64,000 nucleotides of DNA from Amphibalanus amphitrite (GCF_019059575.1 NW_024882719.1:124001-188000), one strand, 5' to 3'. Shown: positions 1 to 12,599, counted from the first letter of the stretch. The notes: generated by a model not told the origin, from the sequence alone. Translations and numbers: made by a program.

Positions 1-260
1 CCCTTTGCGGGTTCCGCAGATACCTACCTAACTATCTAAAAAAAAGAAACATGGCAGCGCAGAGGGCCGCCATTTTGTCACATTTGTTAATGCATTTTTC
101 TGCACGTGCTGTTAAAATTCCAGGTCCATGTCTCTCAAGGTCAGGTCACCAGGTCACGTCAAGAGACCTTCCTCAAAGAAGTTAGAGTGATCGATTTTGC
201 TACACCGTCTGAATGATCGATTAGGAGACTACTCAATCTGCTGCTAAATTGAAGGACATT
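1..260 (+). mobile_element. Fragment of an AGGTCA family 2-like element
   Basis: The text around 125-225 (AAGGTCAGGTCACCAGGTCACGTCAAG, split here as AAGGTCAGGTCACC and GGTCACGTCAAG, then CTACACCG and TGAACGATC-like text) matches the left interior of the element at 5.46-5.56 kb. No G-run hairpin or tip is visible; the left end may lie before base 1. Confidence 0.55.
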
Positions 261-299
261 TTTGTTTCCTGGTCTGGACCCCTATGACCCTCACAGGAT

Positions 300-3014
300 C
301 TCTAAACTAACCTGTTGCCGCATGAAGCACTAACCCAAGCCGAGGCAGAAAAATAAAAGTATGCATGCATGTTTAAGTACTTATAATAGTTCGCACGTCA
401 ACTAATCACCCTGCACCCTGAGCATCAGCAGACCTCCCAGAGGTACGACGACCTGTCGAAGGTCACCGGTCGGGTCGTTGCCGTCGGAGTGTACGGCGCA
501 GTGGCTCTGACGGTAGCCGACCCCACCGTGGGTTAGCCGCCGCTCGTGTCGCGTTACCGGCTCGAGCTCACAGCGTGAAACCCGCGGCGTCTAATGCCAC
601 GGCGCGTTAACCACTGGGAATCTGCTGTCATGCGCGCTAACCACGCGTGTCACAAAACGCAGGTCATGCAGGGGCTTTGTCCGTCGGCCGGGAGCGTTGC
701 ATGTGCATGATAACGATACGACGGGATCATGATCCAGATCCCGTTTAGAGACGGCAATGAAGAACAGATGAAACAGTGTGATTTGAAAGGAAAAATTGAG
801 ATAGTCGCGGGCCTGCAGGGTTATACTGGTCGCTCCCAAGTATCTATAAGTTGTTTATAAACAAACGTCTTGAGACACTGTCATGTAGTTATAATTGATC
901 ATTGATGAAATGAAAGCCTATCTTAATTCAAATGTGCTTCTCAGAATGCTCAGTTTTTGGATACGTATGACGCCAATGCCATTGTAAGTACAATGCACAT
1001 GTATCCACACCTACGGTTTTGGGTGTGAACAATGGAGTTGCGGCATCTTTGCGCCAAACATCAAGACGGCATGAACAAAAATGAATGAAATTGGGTCACA
1101 ACTAATTCTATTGTGCACCAACTCAACAACAGAACAACAAGCGGTTCACGAACGTAGCCGTTATCTCTTCGTCAGCTATTTGGAGCGTCTCTAGACGGCA
1201 ACTATGACGCAAAGAAGACAATGTTTACGTGCGTATTGTGTTCGCGCTCTGTTTCTGTCTTTGGCACACGGCACCCGACTCACTGTCGTAACGGTTACAG
1301 CACAGCTCGGCACCTGGACTGTGTCGCCAGCCGCTAGACGCACAGACGCCGCTGGACATGGTTTGTCCAGGGTATCACCAACTTGGGACGACTTTGTGAG
1401 ACTGGCCTTGGAAAGACACCCGTCTGGCGCGCCGGCTGGACCGCGCTGCCACCATTAGACGTGTGAAACATGGTCATTGAAGTTGGTCGTCTCCCAGACC
1501 GGATGCCGTGGCTCCCTCACGGCCTTGAAACTAGCCATGACGTATTTCATTCTGCCATCATTAACCGTGTGCGTGGGGAGGGTACTTTGTACCAGACTTG
1601 TTTTTGCTAAGTTCTTACGCAAAATACGGAGGAGCGTGGTATAAGTTCGTATATACTAATATTTAACGCCCAAAATGCTGCCTGCCTAAATCGCAGTTCA
1701 CGCTTGGCGTGACGCATCGCATCAGAAGCTTGACTGCGCTGAACCGTCGCTGTCGGTTTCGTCCTTTGACCTCGCCTTTTGGCACCAAAATACATCTCGA
1801 TAGGTGGTCCTGCCCTCTAGCAGACCAATGCGGTCCCATTGAGGAGGCCATCCGATATCGCGCAGTAACAAGAGAGCGTCCCTGCGGTGCGCCTGGTGAG
1901 CCGTCTGTTTTTGCCACCTCCCGCGGGTATTGGATGACCCCGGCGGTGACACGAGGCGGGGGCGATCAGAGGCGGAGCCGGCAGCAACTGATGGTCGGCG
2001 ATCCGTAAGAACTGATTGGTCAATACAAATAAATAAAATAGGATTCATATTTTGTGTATATGATCATTATTCATTTGCCCTGCCACTGTGGATCGAACAC
2101 GGTAACGCGGCTGACTGCCTGACCAAATCTGCCTGATCATCTATCAACGGTCACCTTGAATAAAACTGTGCTAGCATCGCCTCTGGCACTGTGAAGCGTA
2201 GTCTGCATATAAGCACTGTGTCACCGCTTCCTGCCCAAATCAGCAGCAGTATTCAGCGGTGAGCATCCGCGCTGTCCTCACCAGGTAACGAACACTGACA
2301 CGGACGCTGCAGTGAAACACTTCTCTCCCACGGATCTCTCCCCACGGAACTACTCACCCAATCAGGTGGTGATGTGACAATGACGTCATCACAACCTCCT
2401 TGAGTGTGTGGTGCCAGTGGGGGAACACGACTCGTGGGCAGCTGAAAACCTGACCGCGACGAAGAGGTTTTGACTTTTGACCGTCGAGTTTTCAATAACA
2501 TATTACCTGTGTTTGGCCATCTCAACTGGAAGTAACAGGTAACATCTAGATTCTAGAATTATATGTTCTCTTTCAAATGGATACGTTGCCACGTTTATCA
2601 GCATATATATTCTGAAAATGCCTTCAAATTCATCTAAATATCATTTGATTATTACGTTTACTTGAGCTGTCCTGCTCGTCAGACCTCAAAATACATCGTG
2701 TAACTATAAAGAGACCACGGACTTGCCATTCCATCTGTTTATAGTGTGCGGTGGGGGAGCAATAAAGAAGCTTTTTAAATACATATGTTTGCAATGATTG
2801 TCGTAATTATACTATTTATCTATGCTACTGTCATTACGACCTTTGGTATTTTGCTGCTAAAGCATACCAATCGCATGAAAAGTTACACCCATACCAAGCG
2901 CTAAACGTTACATACCTACTACACATGTGCAGTTCCATATATAAGCATAGGTACTTTTCAAGCGTCGTTGGCATAAAAATAAAACGTTGCCATTTTTTTC
3001 AATGGCAACATGAC
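300..3014. other. Intergenic, no gene seen
   Basis: Only short, unrecognised open frames in GC-rich patches near 420-580 and 1700-2000. No repeat structure noticed. Confidence 0.6.
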
Positions 3015-3018
3015 TTAA

Positions 3019-3903
3019 CCCTCGCATGTGTGCGGCGTTTGCCAGCTTCTAATGTGTAGGGGGGGGGGTCGGTTGGACCCCCCCTTGCCGTTTGGCCCCT
3101 GATCGAGCTAGAGCTTCGCGGAAAAAACGAGCGTGTTGCCCGTGACGAGAGGAAGCCGATGATACCCAATTTTAAGGTCCTAGGTCATTGGTTGACCTTC
3201 CAGGTCAGGTCAATGACCCAAAGTCGGGAAAATCGGGACCTGTTAGAAAGTCGTAAAGTGTGGCTGCTAAGGGGTTTTTCGGGGTGCTGATCACGAATAT
3301 CGTGTTAGTTTTGATCACAGATGATGTCTTGAAGCATTTAGACCAGGTCGGGTCAGGTCAGGTCAGGTCAACCAGTAGGCGTCGTGACGGGTATTCGTAG
3401 TACGTGTCAACCGCCTCTGACAGCTTCGTAACATGTTACGAAGTCACCAAAACTACTTCGTAAATGTTCAAATGGTTGCTAAATTCGAATTCAGCTCCAA
3501 AAACTAGCCTAGAAACATGTAAAACTCGAAAAAGTGACCCGAGGTCACCCGAGGTCACCAAAGGTCAATGACCTGACCTGACCTTCAGGTGACCTTGACA
3601 CACACGGGAGTAACATCAAATCACATGTTTGAACGTTTGAAACCACGAAAAGCTTGCAAACACGCGGCTAGTGCGAGCCGACATACGCGAAATCGCGATT
3701 CCGGCCAAACATGGTCTCGGAAAAGAGGTCACAGGTCAAAGGTCATTTGGGTCAGGGTCATGAAATTTTCAGGGTAGGTGTCAAATTGATCAATGCGAGG
3801 GTACTTAAAGTTTCGTCGCGATCGGCCGCTTTTTACGCGAGTTATTCGCGAAAAACCATGGGGGGGGGGGGTCCATCCGACCCCCCCCCTACACATGCGA
3901 GGG
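3019..3903 (+). mobile_element. piggyBac-like non-autonomous element, AGGTCA family 1, copy A
   Basis: It is flanked by TTAA on both sides (3015-3018, 3904-3907). The tips CCCTCGCATGTGT and ACACATGCGAGGG form a 13-bp perfect inverted repeat. Just inside, both ends carry a G-run/C-run hairpin with loop TCGG(T/A)TGGA; at the left end only, about 20 nt bounded by the direct repeat ATGTGT separates tip and hairpin. The interior holds about 22 GGTCA/TGACC pentamers and the perfect palindrome CTTCGTAACATGTTACGAAG at 3424-3443. It has no coding capacity. Target TTAA and CCC tips are piggyBac hallmarks; assignment to that superfamily is inference. Confidence 0.85.
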
Positions 3904-3907
3904 TTAA

Positions 3908-5316
3908 TCATTAACACACACACCCCCCCCTATCTGCTTGGTGTCTGTCTGTCCTAAGCAATCTCCTTAGACCGTTTTTTTTTGTCAGCGACCGTTCTCA
4001 GCTGAGTCTGCTGCTCACGATTTTCATTGTTTACAAACAAAATTTAGCAAAGATTGGTAAAAGGAAAATTCATTGTATCTACTTTAACGATTGCTGCTTT
4101 TCCAGATAAAAAAATACCACTATCATCAGGTTTTGCGCTCGCGTTCCTGTCTGGTAGAATTCACCCAAAATCATTTCCGAGTGACGTGGTCTGTCGCTCC
4201 TCTTATCACCACTGTGCATGTCCCGAGCAGAGCGGTCACACGGTGCGCCAGCTGCTCCTCTTCACCGGCCCCACGCCGGAAGCACTCAGAGAGCTACCAG
4301 CGTCACTCGCGGCGCGTCACGGGGCGTCCGCGTCACGGGCCGTCACGCGGCGGCTGAACTTGGCACCGCGCCGCGTCACGGCGCCTTCGGGCGTCACGCG
4401 GCGTCGCCGGAGCGTCACGCTGGTCACACAGGGCGCCCCGGGGGCAGGCGGCGCGGCGGCCGGCGCGCGGTGCTCATTGTTTCTGGCCGGTCCTGTGCAG
4501 AGCTCCAACGGAGGCAGTGACCGGAACAGAGGGGACTCCGCGGGTGCTATTGACGGTCACGGAAGCCAACCCGACCCTAGTGATGTAGCATGGCGCCGCG
4601 CGAGGTGCAGGTCACAGGGTGGCAACAACAGCCTTTGGTGGCAGCCGGCATCACATAAAAACTGCATGGAATTTGATTGATCGTTGGTGATGAACGGTAA
4701 TGATAAGTACCCTACTTAATCGAGCGTGCTAGCAAACTATGCGGCACAGTATACAAAAGATGCTATGCCGTTAAATTAGCCGGTACACGCAGTATATAAG
4801 GCAATATATAGATACAAAAACATTGAATGCTTAGTAATCGGAACACTTTAAATAACCATCACATTCTTGCAGTGAATGATACACGATTCGTATTGGTCTC
4901 AGTCGTTCAACCACGCAATGCCAGCCTCTTATTATTCGCAAATGAGTATGTGCTGAAAGTGATAAGGACAAAACTACCTGCTAAAGGTGCATAACAGCAG
5001 CACCCTTAGTATCACAAATCTGGCATTATTTTTCTCCCTTTACGGGTGCAAAATGCGGTTACAGTGTGGTTAGAGGGGTTTCAAAACGATCTTAATTTTG
5101 CACTTATTTTGCTTTTCTATAGGATTACCCGATGACAGCAGAAGTAAGCCTGCCCAAAACGATACAAAATGTATGATGGCTTCTTACGGTCACATATTGT
5201 GCTCGTTGCCAAATATGTGAAGTGTATGACTACAATAGGCTTAAGCGTTTTTCATTCTCGTATATACAGGTGTGTATAAATATTTCTTTATTTCCACCAC
5301 CACTGACCAGCACTAG
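3908..5316. other. Intergenic, no gene seen
   Basis: It holds the GCGTCAC cluster at 4297-4440. Otherwise unremarkable and AT-rich. Confidence 0.6.
4297..4440. repeat. Cluster of GCGTCAC motifs in GC-rich DNA
   Basis: GCGTCAC or CCGTCACG occurs about eight times in 140 bp at irregular spacing. The open frames across it (for example 4054-4680) look compositional. A weaker group of similar motifs lies at 9120-9260. Confidence 0.6.
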
Positions 5317-5320
5317 TTAA

Positions 5321-6507
5321 CCCGCGCCGTGCTGGGGGGGGGGGGGGCGTTTTTACGCCCCCCCCCCTCAGGTTTTTCGCGAATATCTCAAAAACGGCGG
5401 CGCGCAGCGCCGCCGTTTTTGGTACACGTGTTCCTACATCATTTCCGCACATGTTGTGAAAATTTCAGACCTAGGCCGTTCAAGGTCAGGTCACCAGGTC
5501 ACGTCAAGTGACCTTACCTCAGAAAAAGTTCAAAGGCTCGCTATAGCTACACCGACTGAACGATCACTTTGAAACTTTCAGCGATTGATATGAGTAACAG
5601 TATGTATAAAATGTATATCTCGGATTTTTGATATCTGTGACCTAAGGTCAGGTCAATTTTGCGACCTCTCCATTATAAGTCAATGGGAGAAAATTGAAAT
5701 GCGCCTCTTTTGGACGAATATCGTTCAAAACGCTCTCAAACATCGGTTCATAGGTAAACATGACACACTGAATAGGAAAAATGCACCTGTGACCCCTCTG
5801 TGTGCCCCTGAGGTCATCTCAGGTCATGAACGGTCGCCAGCAGTTTTTTGGCTATAACTTTTGATAGAGACGTGCTAGAGCGGTGAAAACACGTCAGATG
5901 TGTTCAGCTCGACGATACGGATCGACTGATATGCAATATGACCCTTTTCGGTCAGGTCATGACCTTGACCTGAGGTCAAATTTTCAAAATGACCTTTCAA
6001 GGTCAACGAATAGTTCATTCGACGCGTCTCGACGAGAGGAACACGATGCTGGCAAAAGTAATGTCATGGCGCTTATGAGTCAAAAGTTATTGACGAAAAA
6101 ACGTTTTTCGTAAAAACGGCTATTTTTGGAGTTTTTGCCCTCTGGAGGCTAAACCGTTGACCTGAGGTCAAATCTGAGAACATTACTCAGAAAGGTCTGT
6201 AAAAGGGCTATCGAATGCGCTTTTCCGCGGCGCTGTAGCTCTATCGGTTCCCGAGATAGCCGTTGGCAGTTTCCAAAATGTTGAAATAGTCAACATTTTA
6301 CCTTTGGTGACCTCTGGTGACCTGACCTTTGACCTGACCCAAAAAATGACCGAAGTGTTTTCGTCCTTATTTTTGACGCTCTTTCGATTGCCGCTTACCG
6401 CGTGTCGCTACGTGGCCCAGGAGCCGAGTTAGACGGGGGGGCGTGAAAACGCCCCCCCCCCCCCCCCAGCACTCGGCGGAAAGTTCAGGCCACCAGCACG
6501 GCGCGGG
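5321..6507 (+). mobile_element. piggyBac-like non-autonomous element, AGGTCA family 2
   Basis: TTAA at 5317-5320 and 6508-6511 flanks 15-bp perfect tips CCCGCGCCGTGCTGG and CCAGCACGGCGCGGG. G-run/C-run hairpins with loop CGTTTT(T)ACG lie inside both ends. The one-sided spacer is at the right end: CCAGCAC, about 20 nt, CCAGCAC. The interior is rich in AGGTCA half-sites and shares a core with the 40.3-kb element, including GTGACCTAAGGTCAGGTCA and ATTATAAGTCAATGGG. The 1187-bp element has no coding capacity. Confidence 0.85.
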
Positions 6508-6511
6508 TTAA

Positions 6512-9500
6512 CATTTTTTATGAGTACTTACGAATACCATTTAATGTAGAAGCGATTTAGTGCCCTCACTTTTCTAACGAGTGCTTTTAAAAAATGAGAA
6601 AAAAGTTCAAGCAGAAAATACGCGCCTTTTACGGTGAGTTATTTCGACGTCCTAGCCCAGTCAAAATATGTTTGTTTGTGTGTGTTTTTTGTGGATGTCT
6701 TGCCGGATTTAAAGGAAGAAGTGCTTGCCATAAAAATGAAGACAGAAATGCTCATTTCCTCTCACACCATCGCAAGCAGTTCGTGTGACAAAACTTCTCA
6801 GAAGCCGTCATTTTGTCTTGCCACGCGCCGTCACCGGCACCAGTCATCGCAATTTCAAAAAGCCCACCTTTTTACAGCGCGTGCGTAATCGACGTTTTTC
6901 TCGGTACGTCGGTGGTCTCACGTGCTGGCAAGTCGTGCGCTGGCGACTCGGCCTGCGAGCGGGCCGTGCACCGTGTCACGGACAGTGACACTGCCCTCCC
7001 CCTCACCCTCCACCCCTCGCCAATTCGCCCAATCGTCGGCCGTAACTGAGAGAGCGGCGGCCAGCAATTAGCGTGGTCGTCAGACGACGGAGAACGGCGC
7101 GAGGAGCGAGGGGAACGCGACTCCGCCCGACAGACCGGCGGGTAGTGCACACACAGGATGTTGACACTGTCTGGGGGCGGTATGGGGAGACTTCAGACGG
7201 ACGCCGGTATCAGTGAAGCGCGGAGGGGTAACGGAACGGTGTGAAGGGGAGAAAATAGGAAAATGAGGGAGAAAGCAAAGGGAGAAAAGCAAAGGGGAAA
7301 ATGTTAATAGCAAAGTGGGAAACGGTGAGCTAATGATTGAAACAGAAGCGGATTAGAACTGGAAAAGCCTCTCCATCATCTTCCCTCAGAATTCCTAAGC
7401 ATACCGAAGTGATCCATCCCACTCCGTTGCGCCGGCCCGCGGCGCCGTCCGTCCGCGCAGTGACTCAGACTGACCACGGTCCGGAGTCCGGACTATCCGC
7501 CGGCGGCGGGCCTGGAGCTGAGCTAACGCCACGTCCGGCGACCTTGTGACGGCCGTCCTCGCCGCCCGCCGGCCGCCGCCGCCCGGCCGGCCGACCGGCG
7601 CCTCAGCGCTATGTCGGGCGGCGGCGGCGGCGGCGGAGAAGGCAGAGGCGGGCATTGACTCCTGGCGCCTCGGCGGAGCACAGCGGCGACCGGTGACCCG
7701 TGGGGAGGTGTATGAAGCGGCATGGTGCGGCTTACGGGCCGCCGGCGCCGCAGAAACAGGAGATAATTAGAGCCGCGAGAGCGGTCCGCTTCGGTGAGCC
7801 GCAGCCGCCCGTACAAATTATGCGGACAAAACACGCGCGGGGGCATGTTTTGTGCCGATAGAATTGAAATCCTAGGCGTAAGGTGGCATTTGAGAGCATG
7901 GGAGGTCTGTCAGAGAGACGACTCGGGCTGCCCTGCAAGGGTAATCGAGACAGCCCGCCGCCGTCTACCCCCATGACAAACCCTTACGTTCCATTAGCCG
8001 ATCCGTAAGTGTCACTTACTGCGAAGGATAAACAACGATTATGCGCGGGGCCTGAGTGCTGTGTACGCATTACGGCTGGCGGCCGCGTCAGGCGGGGGAG
8101 GGCCGACGGGTCGTTATGTTTGTTTCTGCTCCAGGGGAGGCGGTTTGGACGGGGACGGACTGGTTGATGGCCCTTTAGTGGCCGGCTCTGGCTGGTTCTC
8201 CCCTTTGTTCTGCCCGCCATGATGGTGATGGAGCTTCGGCCGGATACAGTATGCCGGGAACAGAGAGGCGAGGGAACATGGATGACGTTTGATAAAAGCT
8301 AGAGTTTGGCGGTGGAGTGGAAATGGGCAGAGTGTGGCGAAGCAGGGAGAGGAATAGATAAAGTGGGAGGCCGGAAACGCCCGGCAGAACCGCTCGACTC
8401 TAACGCAGCTCTGCGGTCGAGCGCCAGCTGTCACTCCAGCTCTCGACAGCTGTAGCGTTTCAGCAGCCGCACTATTCAGCCTCAGTCTCCTCTGGTGAAC
8501 GCACCGTTATATCAATATACGGGACCAGAAACGGCTGGCTGGCAGAGAGGGAGTGATGGAGCTAGACGATCACCTAAGTGAATAAACGGAACTTCATTTT
8601 AAAATTGGCTCCCGACTGTCACCCATGGTCCTTTTGTCGTTGTTTACACGGTAGATTGAGTCGAGACGCTATAGAACAGCACCAATCAGACATATGACGT
8701 GTGGCGGTACAGACTAAGGGGTGTTGGCACACGTTGGCTAGCTGCTATTATTGATTGATCCACATAAAAATTCATTACATAGTGGTTTAAAAGGCACATA
8801 TAAAATCATTTGATGGAGCTAGGGACTTGACTGATTAGCTACACATTTACGCACACCAGCGAGAAAATGCCAAATGGGATAAGGAAGAAAAGATACATTG
8901 ATATACATATTCAAACACACTTTTTTTAGCCGAAGTTGTCGACAGCTCTGAAAAAAGTCAAAAACAGATGGGAGAGAAAAAAAGGAAAATTAGGTACAAC
9001 TCAAGAGCAGCTTTTAGTGGAATTTGTGTGCAAAAGCGAGACTGATGCTCTGCGCTACTAGCAATTTGCGACTGACGTTACAAAAGGCATTTCCTGTCCG
9101 TGTCATCTTCAGTGCCATTTCGTGATCAGGTCCGTGACACCCCAGGAGTGGTCCGTGACGCCCTCTGAGACGGCCTTAGGCGTCACGGGTCGAAGCGATC
9201 ACCTTCCGTGCAGCTGCTCACCGGTTATGTGAACATTGACATCGGCCTGAGTCGACGTGATGTCACGCTGCACGGCCGGTGGCTCCGCTCCTATGTCCGG
9301 GTGCGAGTCACTGCACCTTCAAGAGACAGGGGAGGGGGCAGAGCACGAGTCGATGGATGACCTTACAAAGGCCCTTCAATCGACATAAGTGCCTGATACG
9401 AGAGAGGATTTAATCAACTCAGCTCCTTGTTTAATTCGGTAGCATGAATATTGCTAAAACAAAGAAGATCTTGCAAAAAAAAGACCGCAACGGCTGACTG

Positions 9501-10139
9501 AATAAAGGCTTTTTCCGAGGCAGTGTATCCCAGATCATTCTTCACACCCCATCAGACACCAGCACTACACTTCACCAAGTTCACCGAACATTTAACGGTG
9601 CAATTTGGCGTGCAGTCTCAAGGTTGCGGGGATCGGTAAATACCACATTTCTCAGCCCATCAGCTCGTAGACAATTGTCGGAGCTTCTTTACGTCCGGTG
9701 GAGGCATCACAAAGACACCTTGCCACAGCCTTGATCCGGATCCACTTGCAACCCTCCTCGTCAACAATGGATGCGACATTTTACACTGTGTTTCACTTGC
9801 AGTAGCGCTGTTGATCGTCCCGCTGAGCCCTTCAAAGCAGGAAGCACAGCCTTTGGAGCCGCACAGAGTGCTCACAAGTGAAAGGCTCGGGCGAGGCGAT
9901 AGTCGTCTGTGCAGGATCCGATCGCTTTCTGTGCACGGCAGCCTATGATGGGATCAGCCGGTCTATCACAGCGTGCACCGCCCCGGCGCTATCGGTGCAC
10001 AACAGCTGATCTTACAGCCAGGAGAAGGCCGGTGCTGAGCGCCCCCGGCCAGCCACTCTCACTGAGATTAGATCGGGTCAGGAGACGCAACATGATGCAT
10101 TGATTGTTGGCTATTTATGGAGTGATGCATGTGTTTATA
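6512..10139. other. Intergenic, GC-rich block near 7.4-7.8 kb
   Basis: No recognisable gene. A CpG- and GGC-rich block (about 7400-7830, with a run of GGC triplets at 7617-7637) could mark an unannotated promoter, but no exon attaches to it. The rest shows nothing I can name. Confidence 0.5.
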
Positions 10140-11338
10140 CCCGCGCCCTGGTGGGGTCTGTTTATAACGCGACCTGGTGGGGGGGGGCTATTTTTTGCCC
10201 CCCCCCCTCGTATCTCCGAAACTACTGGACGGATCCGCAAAATTCAAACGGCGTTCGAAAGGCCTGTCAAATTTGTTAAGGGAAAGCAAATTTCATTGAC
10301 CTCGGGGTCACCGATGACGTCACAGGTCAGGTCAAAGATGACATGTTTCACCGTTCACGGGTCATCTAGGAAATGCGCTATAACACCGAAGAAAACGCAT
10401 TTTGTCGAGAATCAGCGATAGGGCGTCAGTTGCCTAGTAGATATGTTGCTATTAGAGGTCACTGACAATACTAGGTCAGGTCACAGGTCAGGTCACCAAG
10501 GGTCACAGGTCAGGTCACATGAGCCCAACTTTACTAAGGTTGTGTGATGCATGTTTTATGGCCAATTTTTCATTTCCAACTCAATGGTGCTGGTTATAAG
10601 ACTATCAGGTATGGCTTAGGTCACTTTCTGGTAAAGTTCAGGTCAAGGTCAGGTCAAGGTCATGCCAAAAAAGGTCAAATTTTAAAGTTGATAGTTTTGC
10701 ATAAAATGGGTATTGATTCGATGCAGCTCGTCACGGGGAGTCTAATGGTGGTCTTTGTTGTGTGCTACGGGGTCTAGAATTGCTAAAAATTGAGTTTGAA
10801 AATTTGACGTCATCAATTTTGAACAGTTTTTTCGCTCTAACTTCGCCAAAAAAGAGGTATCAATCTAAAATGTGGTATGTGGATGGAAGGCGGTAAGGAC
10901 TATCACATATATTCCGGTTTTTGCGAAATTCAATTTTTTGGGATTTTTCGATGATTATATAAAAAAAAAATATTTTTTGATTTTTGGGGTGTCAAAATCC
11001 AAAAATTTGAAAAATCCGAGATAGCAGTTTTGTAGCCCTGTCAATTCTACAGCTTTTATGTCATTATCATTTTTCTGTATTTGCAAAGCTATAGGCCTGA
11101 CAGCTCTTCCCGCGAAACCCTTTTTTGGGTCGAAAACGGCAGAACATGACGTCACTCTGACGTCATTTCCGGCCAACCTATCATAGCCTTTGGAAAAAAA
11201 TTTTTGGTCAAAATGTGTAAAATTGATGTCCTGGAGGGTACTGAAAGTTTGGTGACGATCTGCGCAGCGGTTCTGGATATATATCGAAAAGTCTAGAGGG
11301 GGGGGGGCAAAAAATAGCCCCCCCCACCAGGTCGCGGG
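10140..11338 (+). mobile_element. piggyBac-like non-autonomous element, AGGTCA family 5
   Basis: The tips CCCGCGCCCTGGT and ACCAGGTCGCGGG differ at one position. The hairpins have loop CTATTTTTTG on the left and its complement on the right. The left end has the spacer (CCTGGT, 20 nt, CCTGGT). The flanks are TATA on the left and CTAA on the right, so the expected TTAA duplication is decayed or the boundary is off by a base or two. AGGTCA half-sites are concentrated at 10300-10690; the rest is AT-rich. It has no coding capacity. Confidence 0.72.
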
Positions 11339-11342
11339 CTAA

Positions 11343-12207
11343 AGAAACATATAACATATAAGTGTGATAAGAATACAAAAGTGTCCGTGAAGTTCTAAAT
11401 GCAATAAACACGCAATAATGCTTTTGGAAACATATAATCAGCCTCGATAGTTGCAACATATTTTGCGATGCTGCATCAGAAGCTAGGACACACGCAATGA
11501 GTCGGATACCAAAGGCACAGCTACCTTAGTGGCCAGGGCAAAACGACTTTATCCTGGGCTCCCAGGAGGCAGTCTACCTTTACTCAGGTGTTCACACCAC
11601 TCACTCACAGCCATGCAGTCAGCCTGCACCCTGTGCCCGCCCTGGACGCTATCGTGCACTGATTGCCGTGTCGGCAGTGTGACCCCTTGTGGCCGGTCCC
11701 AGGCGGCGCTGGACGCCGTCCACTGAGGTGCCGCTCTCCCACACCGGGGCGGCAGTTAATGGTCGGTCAGGGCGCCGCCGAGCCAGTCAGAGGTCGCTGC
11801 TCCGGTATGGGGAAGCTGCCGGCCGCACCGCCAGGTCGCCGACCCGTCGGAGAGTCATTACGGCACGCCGCTATTACACGAGGTGTTGCAGTAATTACCT
11901 ATGCACAGTGCTGGCGCCGTGTAGCGGGCGGTGCGTGGAATTGGTAATTATAGGACAAAAAGTAGCGGCAGGGGTCTAAGGAGGAAACACAACTGTGGAG
12001 CATTCTTGATCGGTAAATTCGCTAGCCTAGACTTATCAAATGCGTTTGCCATAGCTGAACTTCTGCATGCATTCCTAACTTTATATAAAATTTATGAAGA
12101 TTCTATTGTAATTTGCCTTTGGGATAAGCTTCCGTTAATAGCTCACCCTTTCGTTTGCTTCAATTCGTAACGATGAGTTGATAGTTCAAAGTGTTCGCAC
12201 TGTTATG
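11343..12207. other. Intergenic, no gene seen
   Basis: Short overlapping open frames at 11530-11980 are GC-driven and unrecognised. Confidence 0.55.
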
Positions 12208-12535
12208 TCGCTAGGCTACACACAGAAAAATATTAACACAGTTAGCGGTGTAATTGCACAGTACATATCTGAGCACTTGAGGAAAGTTAATTTAGTCCCT
12301 TCCCCGCTTAAATTACTCGCGCTTCTAAATGAACACCAGGAAGAAGGTAATAGAACACTGTTAGAAGGGTTGGGTGTTTTGCTACATGTAGTACATGTAG
12401 TACTTCCTGGTGTTCATTTAGAAGCGCGAGTAATTTAAGCGGGGAAGGGACTAAATTAACTTTCCTCAAGTGCTCAGATATGTACTGTGTAATTACGCCG
12501 CTAACGGTGTTAATATTTTTCTGTGTGTAGGCTAT
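12208..12535. mobile_element. Fold-back MITE with 135-bp arms
   Basis: The arms 12212-12345 and 12401-12533 are nearly perfect inverted repeats beginning GGCTACACACAGAAAAATAT. The loop of about 55 bp contains CTACATGTAGTACATGTAG. Target duplication is not obvious and the superfamily is unknown. Confidence 0.8.
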
Positions 12536-12599
12536 TCAATGTCGTAATGCTATATGCTTCTGTCATTAGTGATGACTAATACCTTCCGCCGCGCGCATG

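Noticed and set aside
2060-2190. tRNA-like B box (GTTCGATCC) on the minus strand near 2085-2100
   Set aside because: No matching A box at the right distance and no cloverleaf with paired acceptor ends could be formed by eye.
3061-3086. G-runs read as G-quadruplex sites
   Set aside because: Each is a single long G tract facing a C tract, so a hairpin is the simpler fold; four separate short G tracts are not present.
7400-7830. GC- and GGC-rich block as a promoter for a hidden gene
   Set aside because: No exon with a plausible product and splice sites could be linked to it; kept only as a compositional note.
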